From Glycomyces harbinensis (GTDB taxonomy: Bacteria; Actinomycetota; Actinomycetes; Mycobacteriales; Micromonosporaceae): DNA of 64,000 nt. The stretch covers positions 372,001 to 436,000 of the forward strand of contig NZ_FNAD01000001.1 in the NCBI RefSeq assembly GCF_900101745.1, in the 5' to 3' direction. The notes under the pieces are model-generated. The model was not told the DNA's origin. It worked only from the letters and a program-made list of their open reading frames with translations, and did no database searches. Below, in pieces: positions 27,194-35,151 of the stretch. Position 1 is the first letter of the stretch. Each line of letters begins with the position of its first letter. Both the position numbers and the translations under genes were made by a program.

Positions 27194-27778
27194 ATGCAAC
27201 GCGCACTGATCGTCATCGACGTCCAAGAGTCCTTCCGCCGCCGCCCCAACTGGGCCGCCGTCTCCGACCCGGGCATCGTCGCCAAGGTCGACCGCCTCGT
27301 CCAGCACGCCCGCGCCACCGGCGACCTCGTCGTCTGGGTCCTCCACGCCGAACCCGGATCCGGCAACGTCTTCGACCCCGCCGAAGGCTTCGTCCACTAC
27401 ATCGACGGTCTGGAGCCCGAGACCGGCGAGATCGAACTGGTCAAGACCTCCCACAACGCCTTCACCACCACCAACCTCCAGCAGATCCTCACCCAGCGGG
27501 GCGTGCGGGAAGTCCTCATCAGCGGCATCCGCACCGAGCAGTGCTGCGAGACCACCGCCCGCGTCGCCTCCGACCTCGGCTTCGACGTCACCTTCGTCAT
27601 CGACGCGACCGCCACGCACCCCATCGAGCACCGCGACGCGGCCCCCGACCGCACCATCGAGGAGATCCTGGCCGACCCGCTGACCCTCGGCACCGACGCG
27701 GTCATCGCCCGGACCGAGTACGCGCTGGCACGCCGCTTCGCGACGATCAGTACCGTTGACGAGGTAACGGCGAGCTGA
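27194..27778 (+). CDS. isochorismatase-family cysteine hydrolase
   Basis: A 194-aa hydrolase of the isochorismatase/nicotinamidase superfamily. The catalytic triad is visible: Asp9 in VIDVQESF, Lys84 in LVKTSHNAF and Cys117 in GIRTEQCCETTARVASDLGF, with the cis-peptide segment preceding it. It cleaves a C-N amide or enol-ether bond in a small metabolite; the substrate is unknown. AGGA lies 7 nt before ATG 27194. The GlxA-type regulator gene starts 19 bp downstream, a frequent pairing in which the regulator controls the hydrolase. Confidence 0.87.
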   Translation: MQRALIVIDVQESFRRRPNWAAVSDPGIVAKVDRLVQHARATGDLVVWVLHAEPGSGNVFDPAEGFVHYIDGLEPETGEIELVKTSHNAFTTTNLQQILTQRGVREVLISGIRTEQCCETTARVASDLGFDVTFVIDATATHPIEHRDAAPDRTIEEILADPLTLGTDAVIARTEYALARRFATISTVDEVTAS

Positions 27779-27797
27779 CCGGATCGGGAGGTCCCGC

Positions 27798-28719
27798 ATG
27801 ACCCGCGTCGTCTTCGTCCTCGTGCAGCGGCTGCACCTGCTCGACCTCGCCGGCCCGGCCCAGGTGTTCTCCACGGCCGCCGACCTCGGCCTGGGCTACG
27901 AGCCGCACTACACGGCCGAGACCGAGGACGTGGCCACCGCGCAGGGCCTCCCGCTCCGCGCCGCCACCGCCTGGCCCGACCTCGGCCCGAAGGACCTGGT
28001 GCTCGTGCCGGGCTGGCGCTCACCGGGTTCGGCGGGCGGGCCGCGCCTGTCGGCCGACCAGGCGCGGCGGCTGGTCGAGCACCACGACCGGGGCGGCACC
28101 GTCGGCAGCGTCTGCTCGGGCGCGTTCGCGCTCGGCCAGGCCGGACTGCTGGACGGGCGCCGCTGCACGACCCACCACGAGCTGCAGGACGAACTGGCGC
28201 AGCGGTTCCCGGCCGCGACGGTCCTGCGCGACCGCCTGTTCGTCACCGAGGGCCGCGTCGTGACCTCCGCGGGAATCGCCAGCGGCATCGACCTGGCCCT
28301 GCACCTGATCGCGGTCCGCCACGGCCCGGCCGTCGCGGCCCGCATCGCGCGCGGCATGGTCGTCTACGCCCGCCGCGGCGGCGAGGCGTCCCAGGAGAGC
28401 GCGATGCTGCGCCACCGCTCGCACCTGTCCGACGCCGTGCACCGCGTCCAGGACGTCATCGACGCCCGCTTCACCGAACCGCTGCCCCTGGCCGACCTCG
28501 CCGCCGACGCCGGGGTCTCCGATCGCACCCTGACGCGGCTGTTCAACGGCGCCACGGGCATGACGCCCCTGCGCTACCAGTCCGTGCTGCGCCTCGAACG
28601 CGCCGAGCACCTCATCGCCCGGGGCGACACGGTCGAGGCCGCGGCCAGGGCGGTCGGCTTCGCCGACGCCAGAATGCTCCGGCGCCTCCGAGCGGCCGCG
28701 GGGGAGCCGCCGGGTTTAG
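27798..28719 (+). CDS. GlxA-type regulator (DJ-1/PfpI + AraC HTH), C-terminus lacking an in-frame stop
   Basis: The conserved protein (about 306 aa) has an N-terminal DJ-1/PfpI-like domain with the nucleophile-elbow segment GSVCSGAFALGQAGLLDGRRCTTHH and a C-terminal AraC pair of helix-turn-helix motifs (PLADLAADAGVSDRTLTRLFNGATGMTPLRYQ). Homology ends near 28715. There is no in-frame stop: the frame stays open to 29798, antisense across the whole phosphotransferase gene. A TAG exists at 28717-28719 in the +1 frame. I give the homologous extent; a one-base indel near the 3' end or a real 666-aa product are the two readings. Confidence 0.65.
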
Positions 28720-29606
28720 AGGGCGGTGCCGCGCAGCGCCCCGAACGCGCGGACCTCCGCGGCCGTGTAGGGGTCGTCGCCGAGCCGGGGTCCGCGGCCG
28801 GTCCGGTTGCGGCAGACCTCCGCGCGCAGCCCCTCCCGGATCAGCGGCACGATCATGCGCCGGTCCCACACCCCCGCGGCTCCTCGGGCGTAGACGTCGA
28901 GGAACTCCCGGGCCCGGGCGGCCAGCAGCCCGTCGCCGGCGTCGTTCTTCGACAGCTCCCACGCGGCCCAGGCGAGTTCGCGTTCGGGATAGTCCACGCG
29001 CAGCTCGTCCCAGTCCAGGAGGCCCGCGATCGTCCCGCCGGCGCAGATGAGGTTGCGGCGGTAGAAGTCGCCGTGCAGCGCCACGGGGACCGCTCGCGTG
29101 CGCCGCTCCCATGCGGCCAGATCGGCGTCGAGCGCCGGATCGCGCAGGTCGCTCCAGTGCCTGCAGTGCGCGCACCGCCGGACCGGATCGGGCCGGGGCC
29201 CTACCGGGTCGATCGCGGAGGCGGCCGCGTGCAGCCGGGCGAGCAGTTCGGCGGCGGCCCGGCGCGCCCACCGGTCCTCCCGGTCGAGCTGGTCGCCCGC
29301 GATCCACGGCCAGACCGCGACCGGCCGCCCCTCCCAGACCGCGACCGCCCGGCCGTCCGTACCGCGCAGCGGCGCCACCGCTTCGGGGACCACGGCGGCG
29401 AACCGCGCCGCGACGCGGTAGACCCACTCCAGGTCGGCGGCGGAGCGCCGCACGGGGCTGATCCGGACGGCGTACCCGGCGGGGGCCGTGGTCCTCCAGA
29501 TCGCGCACTCGTCGCCCAGGCCGCGCACCGGTGCCGCCGCCTCGACGCGCAGCGCGAACCGCTCCCGCAGCAGCGCCGTCAAGGAGGCGTCCCATCGCTC
29601 GGCCAT
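28716..29606 (-). CDS. aminoglycoside phosphotransferase-family kinase-like protein
   Basis: A 296-aa APH/choline-kinase-fold protein. The catalytic loop HGDFYRRNLICAGG (Asp base near residue 193) and the metal-binding LLDWDELRVDYPERELAW (Asp near 211) are intact. It phosphorylates a small hydroxylated substrate such as homoserine, a sugar or an aminoglycoside; resistance is possible but not shown. ATG 29606 lies 6 nt after TACACT, suggesting a leaderless transcript; ATG 29633 would sit upstream of that box. Its TAA stop overlaps the last conserved codons of the converging GlxA-type gene. Confidence 0.82.
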   Translation of the reverse strand: MAERWDASLTALLRERFALRVEAAAPVRGLGDECAIWRTTAPAGYAVRISPVRRSAADLEWVYRVAARFAAVVPEAVAPLRGTDGRAVAVWEGRPVAVWPWIAGDQLDREDRWARRAAAELLARLHAAASAIDPVGPRPDPVRRCAHCRHWSDLRDPALDADLAAWERRTRAVPVALHGDFYRRNLICAGGTIAGLLDWDELRVDYPERELAWAAWELSKNDAGDGLLAARAREFLDVYARGAAGVWDRRMIVPLIREGLRAEVCRNRTGRGPRLGDDPYTAAEVRAFGALRGTAL

Positions 29607-29646
29607 CGCAGCAGTGTAGGAATCGCGTTCCAAGAGTCCGGCCGCG

Positions 29647-30540
29647 CTAGCGCCCGTTCGCCTCGCACCACTGGGCCCAGGTCAGCGACCCTTCACCGAG
29701 TTGGTTCGCCCAGAAGGAACTCCACGAGGTCTGGCTCGGCCCCGGCTCCCGAGGCGCGGCCGCGTAGGCCGGGTAGTCCGCCTCCACGGCCGCCCTGAGC
29801 CACGGTTCGAGCTCCCCGAAGCCGCCGAGGGTCCAGCTGCGGGCGTGGTAGACCACGCCCGCGCCGTTCGTGGCGGCCTCGCTCAGGCCCGTGAACGGCG
29901 GCCACGGCCCGACCCGGCTCCACAGGCACACCACCGGCAGCGCCCCGCGCGGCACGCGCCCGCCCGCCTCCACCGCGTCCGCGTCGATGCTGAAGTCGAA
30001 CAGCTCCCAGGTCGTGTAGACCCCGCCGGGCAGGCCGAAGCCCTCCCCGAGGGTCGCGCCCAGATCCGTGCGCGGCGGGATGTCCAGCGACCAGACCAGC
30101 CGGCCGTGGACCTCCCGGGGCGGCGGCCCCGCGAAGCCCGCCGTGATCGGGAACGGCCCCTGGTTCACCGGGTCGTTGTTGACCGGCACCACCGGATACG
30201 TGCGCCCGTCGAGCGGGTTCCTCCACTCGCGCAGGATCCGGGTCGGCTCCGACGGGTCGGTGTAGAACACCAGCTCCCGCGTGAGCAGGTGCAGCCGGTT
30301 GGTCTCCGGCTCCCGGTAGAGGCGCCGGATGTTGAAGCCCTCGAACCCGAACAGCTTGGCGCCGTGGCGAAGCCCGGGCGCGAGCGCGTCCCCGGGCACG
30401 TCGGCGCTGACGGCCCCGGAGATCCGGTACACCATGTCGGCGCCGTCGGGCCTGCCCAGCAGCCGCAGATAGGCCCGCCCGAGCGGGTCCTCCACGAGCG
30501 AGTAGAGCGGACCGGGATCGGTCGGTTCAGGGTGCGGCAT
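29647..30540 (-). CDS. DUF1838 family protein
   Basis: A 297-aa protein of DUF1838. Recognisable blocks are MVYRISGAV...LFGFEGFNIRRLYREP (residues 36-80), REWRNPLDGRTYPVVPVNNDPVNQGPF (about 103-130) and a C-terminal WSSFWANQLGEG...WAQWCEANG. No signal peptide or membrane segment is visible. The family is uncharacterised; the phrase 'W.NP..G....V.HV.NDPVN' is its hallmark. It lies 40 bp upstream of the phosphotransferase start and 50 bp from the MFS gene, all on the reverse strand, so an operon is possible. Function unknown. Confidence 0.8.
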   Translation of the reverse strand: MPHPEPTDPGPLYSLVEDPLGRAYLRLLGRPDGADMVYRISGAVSADVPGDALAPGLRHGAKLFGFEGFNIRRLYREPETNRLHLLTRELVFYTDPSEPTRILREWRNPLDGRTYPVVPVNNDPVNQGPFPITAGFAGPPPREVHGRLVWSLDIPPRTDLGATLGEGFGLPGGVYTTWELFDFSIDADAVEAGGRVPRGALPVVCLWSRVGPWPPFTGLSEAATNGAGVVYHARSWTLGGFGELEPWLRAAVEADYPAYAAAPREPGPSQTSWSSFWANQLGEGSLTWAQWCEANGR

Positions 30541-30590
30541 GGGGCCTCCTCAGCGCGGCCGCACCAGTGTCGCCCGGCCCGAACCGGCTG

Positions 30591-31874
30591 TCAACGGCCG
30601 GTTTCGGACATCTGCTCCGGCGCGGCGCCCGTCTTCGGCGGCCTCGCCGCGGGGGAGCACAGCAGCGCGACGCCCACCAGGACCAGCACCACGTAGAACG
30701 CGTTGCGCAGCCCCCACTGCTCGCCCAGGAGCCCGATGAGCGGCGGGCCGATGAGGAACGCGAAGTAGCCGATCGTCGCCACCGCCGCGACGCTCGCCGT
30801 CGCCTTGCGCGGGTCGTCGGCGGCCGCCGACATGCCCACGGGGAACCCCAGCGACGCGCCCACGCCCCACAGGACCGTCCCGACGATCGCGAACGGCGCC
30901 GTCGGACCCAAGATCACCAGCAGCAGGCCGCCGAACGCCAGGAACGCCGACCCGGCCAGCACCGGCACCCGACCGAACCGGTCGAGCATGTACCCGCCGC
31001 CGATGCGCCCGGCCGTCATCGCGGTCACGAACACGGCGAAGACCGCCGCACCGCCGGGGTTCGACAGCCCGTAGCCGTCCACCATCGCCAGGCCCAGCCA
31101 GTCGTTCGCGGTGCCCTCGGTGAAGCCCATGCCCAGGATGATCAGCCCGATCAGCAGGATCCGCGGATCGGTCCACACGCTCAGGCGGGTGCGCCACCCC
31201 GCGGCCGAGGCCGCGGCGGCCTCGGCCGGCTCCTGCGCCGGCTGGAGGAACCGCACCACGTACAGGTCCGCCGCGATCACGAGCACGCCGATGGACACCA
31301 GGTGCACCAGGACCGGGACGCCGAGTTGCTCGGTCAGGGCGCCCAGGCCCGCCCCGAGCATCGTGCCGAGGCTGAACCCGGCGTGGAACATCGGCATGAG
31401 GGTCTTGCGGATGCGCCGCTCGTTCGCCGCACCGGACAGGTTCATCGCCACGTCCAGCACCGAGTTCCCCGCGCCCAGCACCATGAGCGCCGCGAACAGC
31501 GCCCAGAAGTTCGGCGTCAGCCCCGCGATGAGGCCCGCGGCGGTCAACCCGACCGCGGTGGTCCCCAGGCACCAGCTGATCGCCCGCGACGCGCCCATGT
31601 GCGCGACGACGTGGCTGGAGGTCAGGAGCCCCAGGATCGCGCCCGCGGCCATCCCCAGGATGAGGACGCCCATCTCCTGCGTCGAGGCGCCCAGGATGTC
31701 GCGGATGTTGGGGATGCGCGCCGCCCAGTTGGCGAACACGAAGCCCGACAGCGCGAACACGGCGAACACCGCGTTGCGCCAGCGGATCAGGGCGGGATCG
31801 GTGCGCTCGCGCAGAGCGGAGTTGGTCACGGCGGTCCAATCGGACGGTACGGGCACGGACCCGGGATCGGGCAC
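30591..31874 (-). CDS. MFS transporter
   Basis: About 427 aa with 12 predicted helices, of the FucP/YbjJ-like branch. The first helix RWRNAVFAVFALSGFVFANWAARIPNIRDILGA and the GAGNSVLDVAMNLSGAANERRIRKTLMPMFHAGFSLGTMLGAG block are typical of that group. The substrate is not predictable; sugars or drugs are both possible. The start is uncertain: GTG 31874 gives 427 aa and GTG 31829 gives 412 aa, and neither has a strong RBS. It is divergent from the Hsp70-like gene, with about 145 bp between starts. Confidence 0.8.
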   Translation of the reverse strand: MPDPGSVPVPSDWTAVTNSALRERTDPALIRWRNAVFAVFALSGFVFANWAARIPNIRDILGASTQEMGVLILGMAAGAILGLLTSSHVVAHMGASRAISWCLGTTAVGLTAAGLIAGLTPNFWALFAALMVLGAGNSVLDVAMNLSGAANERRIRKTLMPMFHAGFSLGTMLGAGLGALTEQLGVPVLVHLVSIGVLVIAADLYVVRFLQPAQEPAEAAAASAAGWRTRLSVWTDPRILLIGLIILGMGFTEGTANDWLGLAMVDGYGLSNPGGAAVFAVFVTAMTAGRIGGGYMLDRFGRVPVLAGSAFLAFGGLLLVILGPTAPFAIVGTVLWGVGASLGFPVGMSAAADDPRKATASVAAVATIGYFAFLIGPPLIGLLGEQWGLRNAFYVVLVLVGVALLCSPAARPPKTGAAPEQMSETGR

Positions 31875-32018
31875 CGGACCAGCTTGCCCCTCGCCCGGCC
31901 GTTCGACAAACGGATTCGATCCGTACGCGGCGGCGAATCCGCGCTCCGGCGCGCATACCGGCCCGCGCTCGGGACCGGTCCCGAGGATTCCGCGGACGAG
32001 TTCGTTACATTGGAGGAC

Positions 32019-33971
32019 ATGTCGCGCTTCCACCCCCGATCCGCGTCGATCAGCGTGGACTTCGGCACCTCGCACACGGTGGCCTCCATCCGCCGCGCCG
32101 ACGGCCGCGTGCACCAGCAGCTGTTCGACGGCTCCCCGCAACTGCCCTCCGCGGTGTTCCTCGGCGAGCAGGGCGCCCCCGTCACCGGCGCCGACGCCCT
32201 CCACCACGGCCGCCGCCAACCCGAGCGGTTCGAACCGAACCCCAAGCGCCGCATCGACGACGGCACGCTCCTCCTCGGCGACCAGGAACTCGAGGTCACC
32301 AAGGTCATCGCCGCCGTCCTGTCCCGCGTCGCGAACGAATGCCGCCGCACCGTCGGCGGCCTCGGCTCGGTCACCGTCACCGTCCCCGCCGCCTGGGGGC
32401 CTACCCGCCGCCACGTGATCGCCGACGCCGCCCTCGCCGCCGGACTCGGCCGCGTCGACCTCGTGCCCGAACCGGTCGCCGCCGCGAGCTACTTCGCCGA
32501 AGCCCTCGGCAGCGACATCCCCGTCGGCTCCGGCGTCGTCGTCTACGACCTCGGCGGCGGCACCTTCGACGCCACCGTCCTGCGCCGCACCCCGACCGGC
32601 TTCGACGTCCTCGCCGTCGACGGCGCCGACGACCTCGGCGGCCTCGACTTCGACCAGGCCCTCCTCGAACACCTCGCCGCCACCGTCCAGCCCGGCGACG
32701 ACCGCTGGCCCCGCCTCACCGCACCCCAGACCCCGGCCGACCAGCGCCACCGCGCCGCCCTCCTCGAAGAGGTCCGCCTCGCGAAGGAGCGCCTCTCGCG
32801 CATCGCCGCCACCGACCTCACCGTCCCCCTCCTCGACTTCGACGTCCACCTCACCCGCGACGAGCTCGAACGCGTCGCCGGACCCCTCCTGCGCCGCACC
32901 GTCCGCATCACCCAGGGCGTCATCCGCGAATCCGGGCTCGAGACGCGCCAGGTCGCCGGCCTGTTCCTGGTCGGCGCCGCCAGCCGCATGCCCCTGGCCG
33001 CCACCCTCCTGCACCGCGAACTCGGCATCGCCCCCGCCGCGATCGAGCAGCCCGAACTGGCCGTCTCCGAAGGCGGACTGATCGCGCCCGCGCTGGCCTC
33101 CTCGCCGCCCGCACCGGTCCCCAGCCCGGGACTGCCGCCGCAGACGGCCGCACTGGCGACGACGCCGTTCGTCCCGCACGCGACCGCACCCCAGGCCACC
33201 GGCCCGCTGCCCGCGGCGCCGAACGGGCCTCCGCGGCGACGCCGATCCCTGATCGTCGCGGCCGCGACGGCCCTGGTGATGGTGGTCGGCACCGCGGTCG
33301 CCGTCAAGCTCCTGGACCGGGCCGAGACCGGCACCATCGAGGCCCTCGAGACCGGCGCGACGGTGGAGGAGACGCCCGCGACCGCCGATCCGACGACCAC
33401 CGCCGGGTCCTCGATCCCCGAGGACTGGGTCGCGGTGGGCGAGTGCATGTACGAGGAGACCGACCTCGGCGAGAAGTGGACCGTCGACTGCGACGACCCG
33501 GCGGCGTTCTGGAGCGTCGTCAAGACCGACTCCGAGAACCCCGTGACGATCGTGGACGCCTCCGTCGCCGACTACACCCAGGCCGAGGCCATCTGCGGCG
33601 CGCGCGTCGGCTTCCGCACCCCCGGGGAGCTGTGGACCGACTACAACTACATCTACGACACCGCGACCGGCCTGACCGACCAGTTCTTCTGCCTCCAGGC
33701 GATCCGGGTCGCCGACGAGCAGGGGCGCCTCCCGGTGGTCCCCGGCGTGGGCGACTGCTTCGACGACGACGAGGAGTGGACCACCGTGGACTGCGCCTCC
33801 GAAGGCGCCCTCTACCGCGTCACGGACGCCGAGGTGATCGACCCGCCCGCGGCCATGACGGAGGAGGAGATCCAAGGCCGGCTCGGCGGCTGCCCCGAAT
33901 CCTCGAGCTACCCGTGGTCCATGGAATGGCGCGACCTCGTCTCCGGGGTGATCTGCTTCGAGGACCTCTAG
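32019..33971 (+). CDS. membrane-anchored Hsp70-like protein with extracellular Cys-rich repeats
   Basis: A 650-aa protein of unusual layout. Residues 1-360 are an Hsp70/DnaK-type actin-fold ATPase: phosphate-1 VDFGTSHTVAS, VPEPVAAASYFAEAL, phosphate-2 VYDLGGGTFDATVL, and the adenosine motif LFLVGAASRMPL. There is no substrate-binding domain. A Pro/Ala linker leads to one membrane helix (about 408-431). Outside are two related Cys-rich repeats, each beginning VG(E/D)C and containing W..VDC (GECMYEETDLGEKWTVDCDD and GDCFDDDEEWTTVDCASE), like domains seen in LppU/septum-formation-type proteins. ATG 32019 follows TACATT and GGAGGA. It may couple cytosolic ATP binding to envelope sensing. Confidence 0.78.
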   Translation: MSRFHPRSASISVDFGTSHTVASIRRADGRVHQQLFDGSPQLPSAVFLGEQGAPVTGADALHHGRRQPERFEPNPKRRIDDGTLLLGDQELEVTKVIAAVLSRVANECRRTVGGLGSVTVTVPAAWGPTRRHVIADAALAAGLGRVDLVPEPVAAASYFAEALGSDIPVGSGVVVYDLGGGTFDATVLRRTPTGFDVLAVDGADDLGGLDFDQALLEHLAATVQPGDDRWPRLTAPQTPADQRHRAALLEEVRLAKERLSRIAATDLTVPLLDFDVHLTRDELERVAGPLLRRTVRITQGVIRESGLETRQVAGLFLVGAASRMPLAATLLHRELGIAPAAIEQPELAVSEGGLIAPALASSPPAPVPSPGLPPQTAALATTPFVPHATAPQATGPLPAAPNGPPRRRRSLIVAAATALVMVVGTAVAVKLLDRAETGTIEALETGATVEETPATADPTTTAGSSIPEDWVAVGECMYEETDLGEKWTVDCDDPAAFWSVVKTDSENPVTIVDASVADYTQAEAICGARVGFRTPGELWTDYNYIYDTATGLTDQFFCLQAIRVADEQGRLPVVPGVGDCFDDDEEWTTVDCASEGALYRVTDAEVIDPPAAMTEEEIQGRLGGCPESSSYPWSMEWRDLVSGVICFEDL

Positions 33972-34026
33972 GGCCGGAGTCCACCGACTCGGCCCGCCGG
34001 GCCCTCCGCGGACATACGCTGCACAC

Positions 34027-34089
34027 ATGGGATTGCGCCCGCTCCCGAGCGGGTACCCCGCCCAGACAGCACCAAGGAGGTCCACATGA
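34027..34089 (+). CDS. 20-codon leaderless upstream ORF of the GlsB gene
   Basis: ATG 34027 lies exactly 6 nt after TACGCT (34015-34020), the spacing of a leaderless start. The 20-codon frame (beginning MGLRPLPSGYP) ends in a TGA that overlaps the GlsB ATG as ATGA, so ribosomes finishing it could restart on GlsB. No homolog is known to me. It is the first ORF on the likely transcript. Confidence 0.4.
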   Translation: MGLRPLPSGYPAQTAPRRST

Positions 34090-34349
34090 TCGGTTTCATC
34101 GTCGCGGGGCTCGTCATCGGCGCACTCGCGCGCCTCATCAAGCCCGGCAAACAGCGCCTCGGCATCCTCGCCACGCTCCTGCTGGGCCTCGTCGGCTCGG
34201 TAATCGGCGGCACCATCGCGAACCTGCTCGGCACCGGTGACATCTGGGAGCTGAACGTCCTCGGCTTCGTCGTGGCCGTGATCGCCTCGATCCTGCTCAT
34301 CGGCGTCGCCGAGAGCATCGCCTCGAGCCGCCACAAGACCGCCCACTAG
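34086..34349 (+). CDS. GlsB/YeaQ/YmgE family stress-response membrane protein
   Basis: An 87-aa inner-membrane protein with three hydrophobic segments (about residues 2-16, 27-48 and 57-77). The motif GALARLIKPGKQRLGILATLLLGLVGSVIGGTIANLLG is the Transgly_assoc family signature. Homologs are induced by envelope or general stress; a channel or stabilising role is suspected but unproven. AAGGAGG with 5-nt spacing precedes ATG 34086. The short ORF just upstream overlaps the start, suggesting translational coupling. A strong terminator follows. Confidence 0.88.
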   Translation: MIGFIVAGLVIGALARLIKPGKQRLGILATLLLGLVGSVIGGTIANLLGTGDIWELNVLGFVVAVIASILLIGVAESIASSRHKTAH

Positions 34350-34362
34350 CAGCGACATCACC

Positions 34363-34392
34363 GCGGGGCCGGCCTTTCGGGGCCGGCCCCGC
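34363..34392. terminator. bidirectional hairpin terminator
   Basis: A perfect 12-bp stem, GCGGGGCCGGCC with GGCCGGCCCCGC, around the loop TTTCGG, between the converging GlsB and methyltransferase genes. Confidence 0.8.
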
Positions 34393-34402
34393 GACCGCGC
34401 GC

Positions 34403-35125
34403 CTACACCCGCTTGCGGCCCCACGCCTGGAACAGCACCGCCGTCGTCGCCACCGGCAGCATCCGCACCGACTCCCCGCGCCCGGCCGCCCACCGCAGGA
34501 AGTCCGCCACCGACGGCCGGATGCCCCGCAGCGTCAACTCCACGCCGTGGCGCGCGCACTCGGCCACCAGGGCGTCGCGGTCCACCAGCAGCGCCGGATC
34601 GTGCACGCCCCGCACCGCATAGCGCGGAATCCGCTCGGCCAACCCGATCGCCAGCCACCGGCACAGCATTGTCGCCGCGAGCGTGTCGACCACCAGCAGC
34701 CCCCCGGGGCGCAGCAACCGGCACGCCTCCGCCACCGCGCCCGCCAGATCCGGAACGTGCTCCAGGATCTCCCCGGCCACCACCACGTCCGCGCACCCGT
34801 CGGCCAGCGGCACCGCGCACACGTCACCGAGGACACTGTGGACGCCGTGCGAGGCGGCCTGCCGCAGCGCCGCCGCCGAACGGTCCACCCCCACATGCGC
34901 GTACCCCCTGCCCTCCAGATGCGGCGCCAGCAGCCCGGCACCGCACCCGAGGTCGACCAGCACCGCACCCCGCGCCGGAGGGATCAGCTCGGCGCGGGCC
35001 GCCGCGAGCCAGTGCAGCATCGCGAAGACGCCCCGCGGGCGCCACCACTCGCCGGCGAGCCGCTCGTAGAGTCCCGGATCGTTCGGCACGGGCCGTCGGG
35101 GCGAAGACTCGCTCTGGCGTCGCAT
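34403..35125 (-). CDS. class I SAM-dependent methyltransferase (UbiG-like)
   Basis: A 240-aa methyltransferase. The SAM-binding motif I is VLVDLGCGAGLLAPHLEGRG (about residue 59), motif II is GVDRS, and the post-motif ADVVVAGEILEHVPDLAGAVAEACRLLRPGGLLVVDTL is typical of UbiG-type quinol O-methyltransferases. ATG 35125 is only 26 bp from the divergent UbiA start. In type III PKS clusters such as the alkyl-methoxyhydroquinone cluster of Actinoplanes, a methyltransferase of this kind methylates a phenolic or quinol hydroxyl; I infer the same here. The upstream ATG 35212 would run through the UbiA gene and is rejected. Confidence 0.82.
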   Translation of the reverse strand: MRRQSESSPRRPVPNDPGLYERLAGEWWRPRGVFAMLHWLAAARAELIPPARGAVLVDLGCGAGLLAPHLEGRGYAHVGVDRSAAALRQAASHGVHSVLGDVCAVPLADGCADVVVAGEILEHVPDLAGAVAEACRLLRPGGLLVVDTLAATMLCRWLAIGLAERIPRYAVRGVHDPALLVDRDALVAECARHGVELTLRGIRPSVADFLRWAAGRGESVRMLPVATTAVLFQAWGRKRV

Positions 35126-35151
35126 ACCGCCAGAGTGGCACACTGTCGGAC
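35126..35151. promoter_or_regulatory. 26-bp divergent promoter overlap
   Basis: Only 26 bp separate the two start codons. CACACT (forward) and CACTCT (reverse) sit 6-8 nt before each ATG and could be -10 boxes of leaderless transcripts. If so, each promoter's -35 lies inside the other gene and the two cannot fire simultaneously. No RBS is visible for either gene. Confidence 0.35.

Noticed and set aside
30591-34820. 1409-codon reverse frame containing the MFS gene
   Set aside because: The part upstream of 31874 is antisense to the Hsp70-like gene and low-complexity; the MFS homology starts near 31829-31874.
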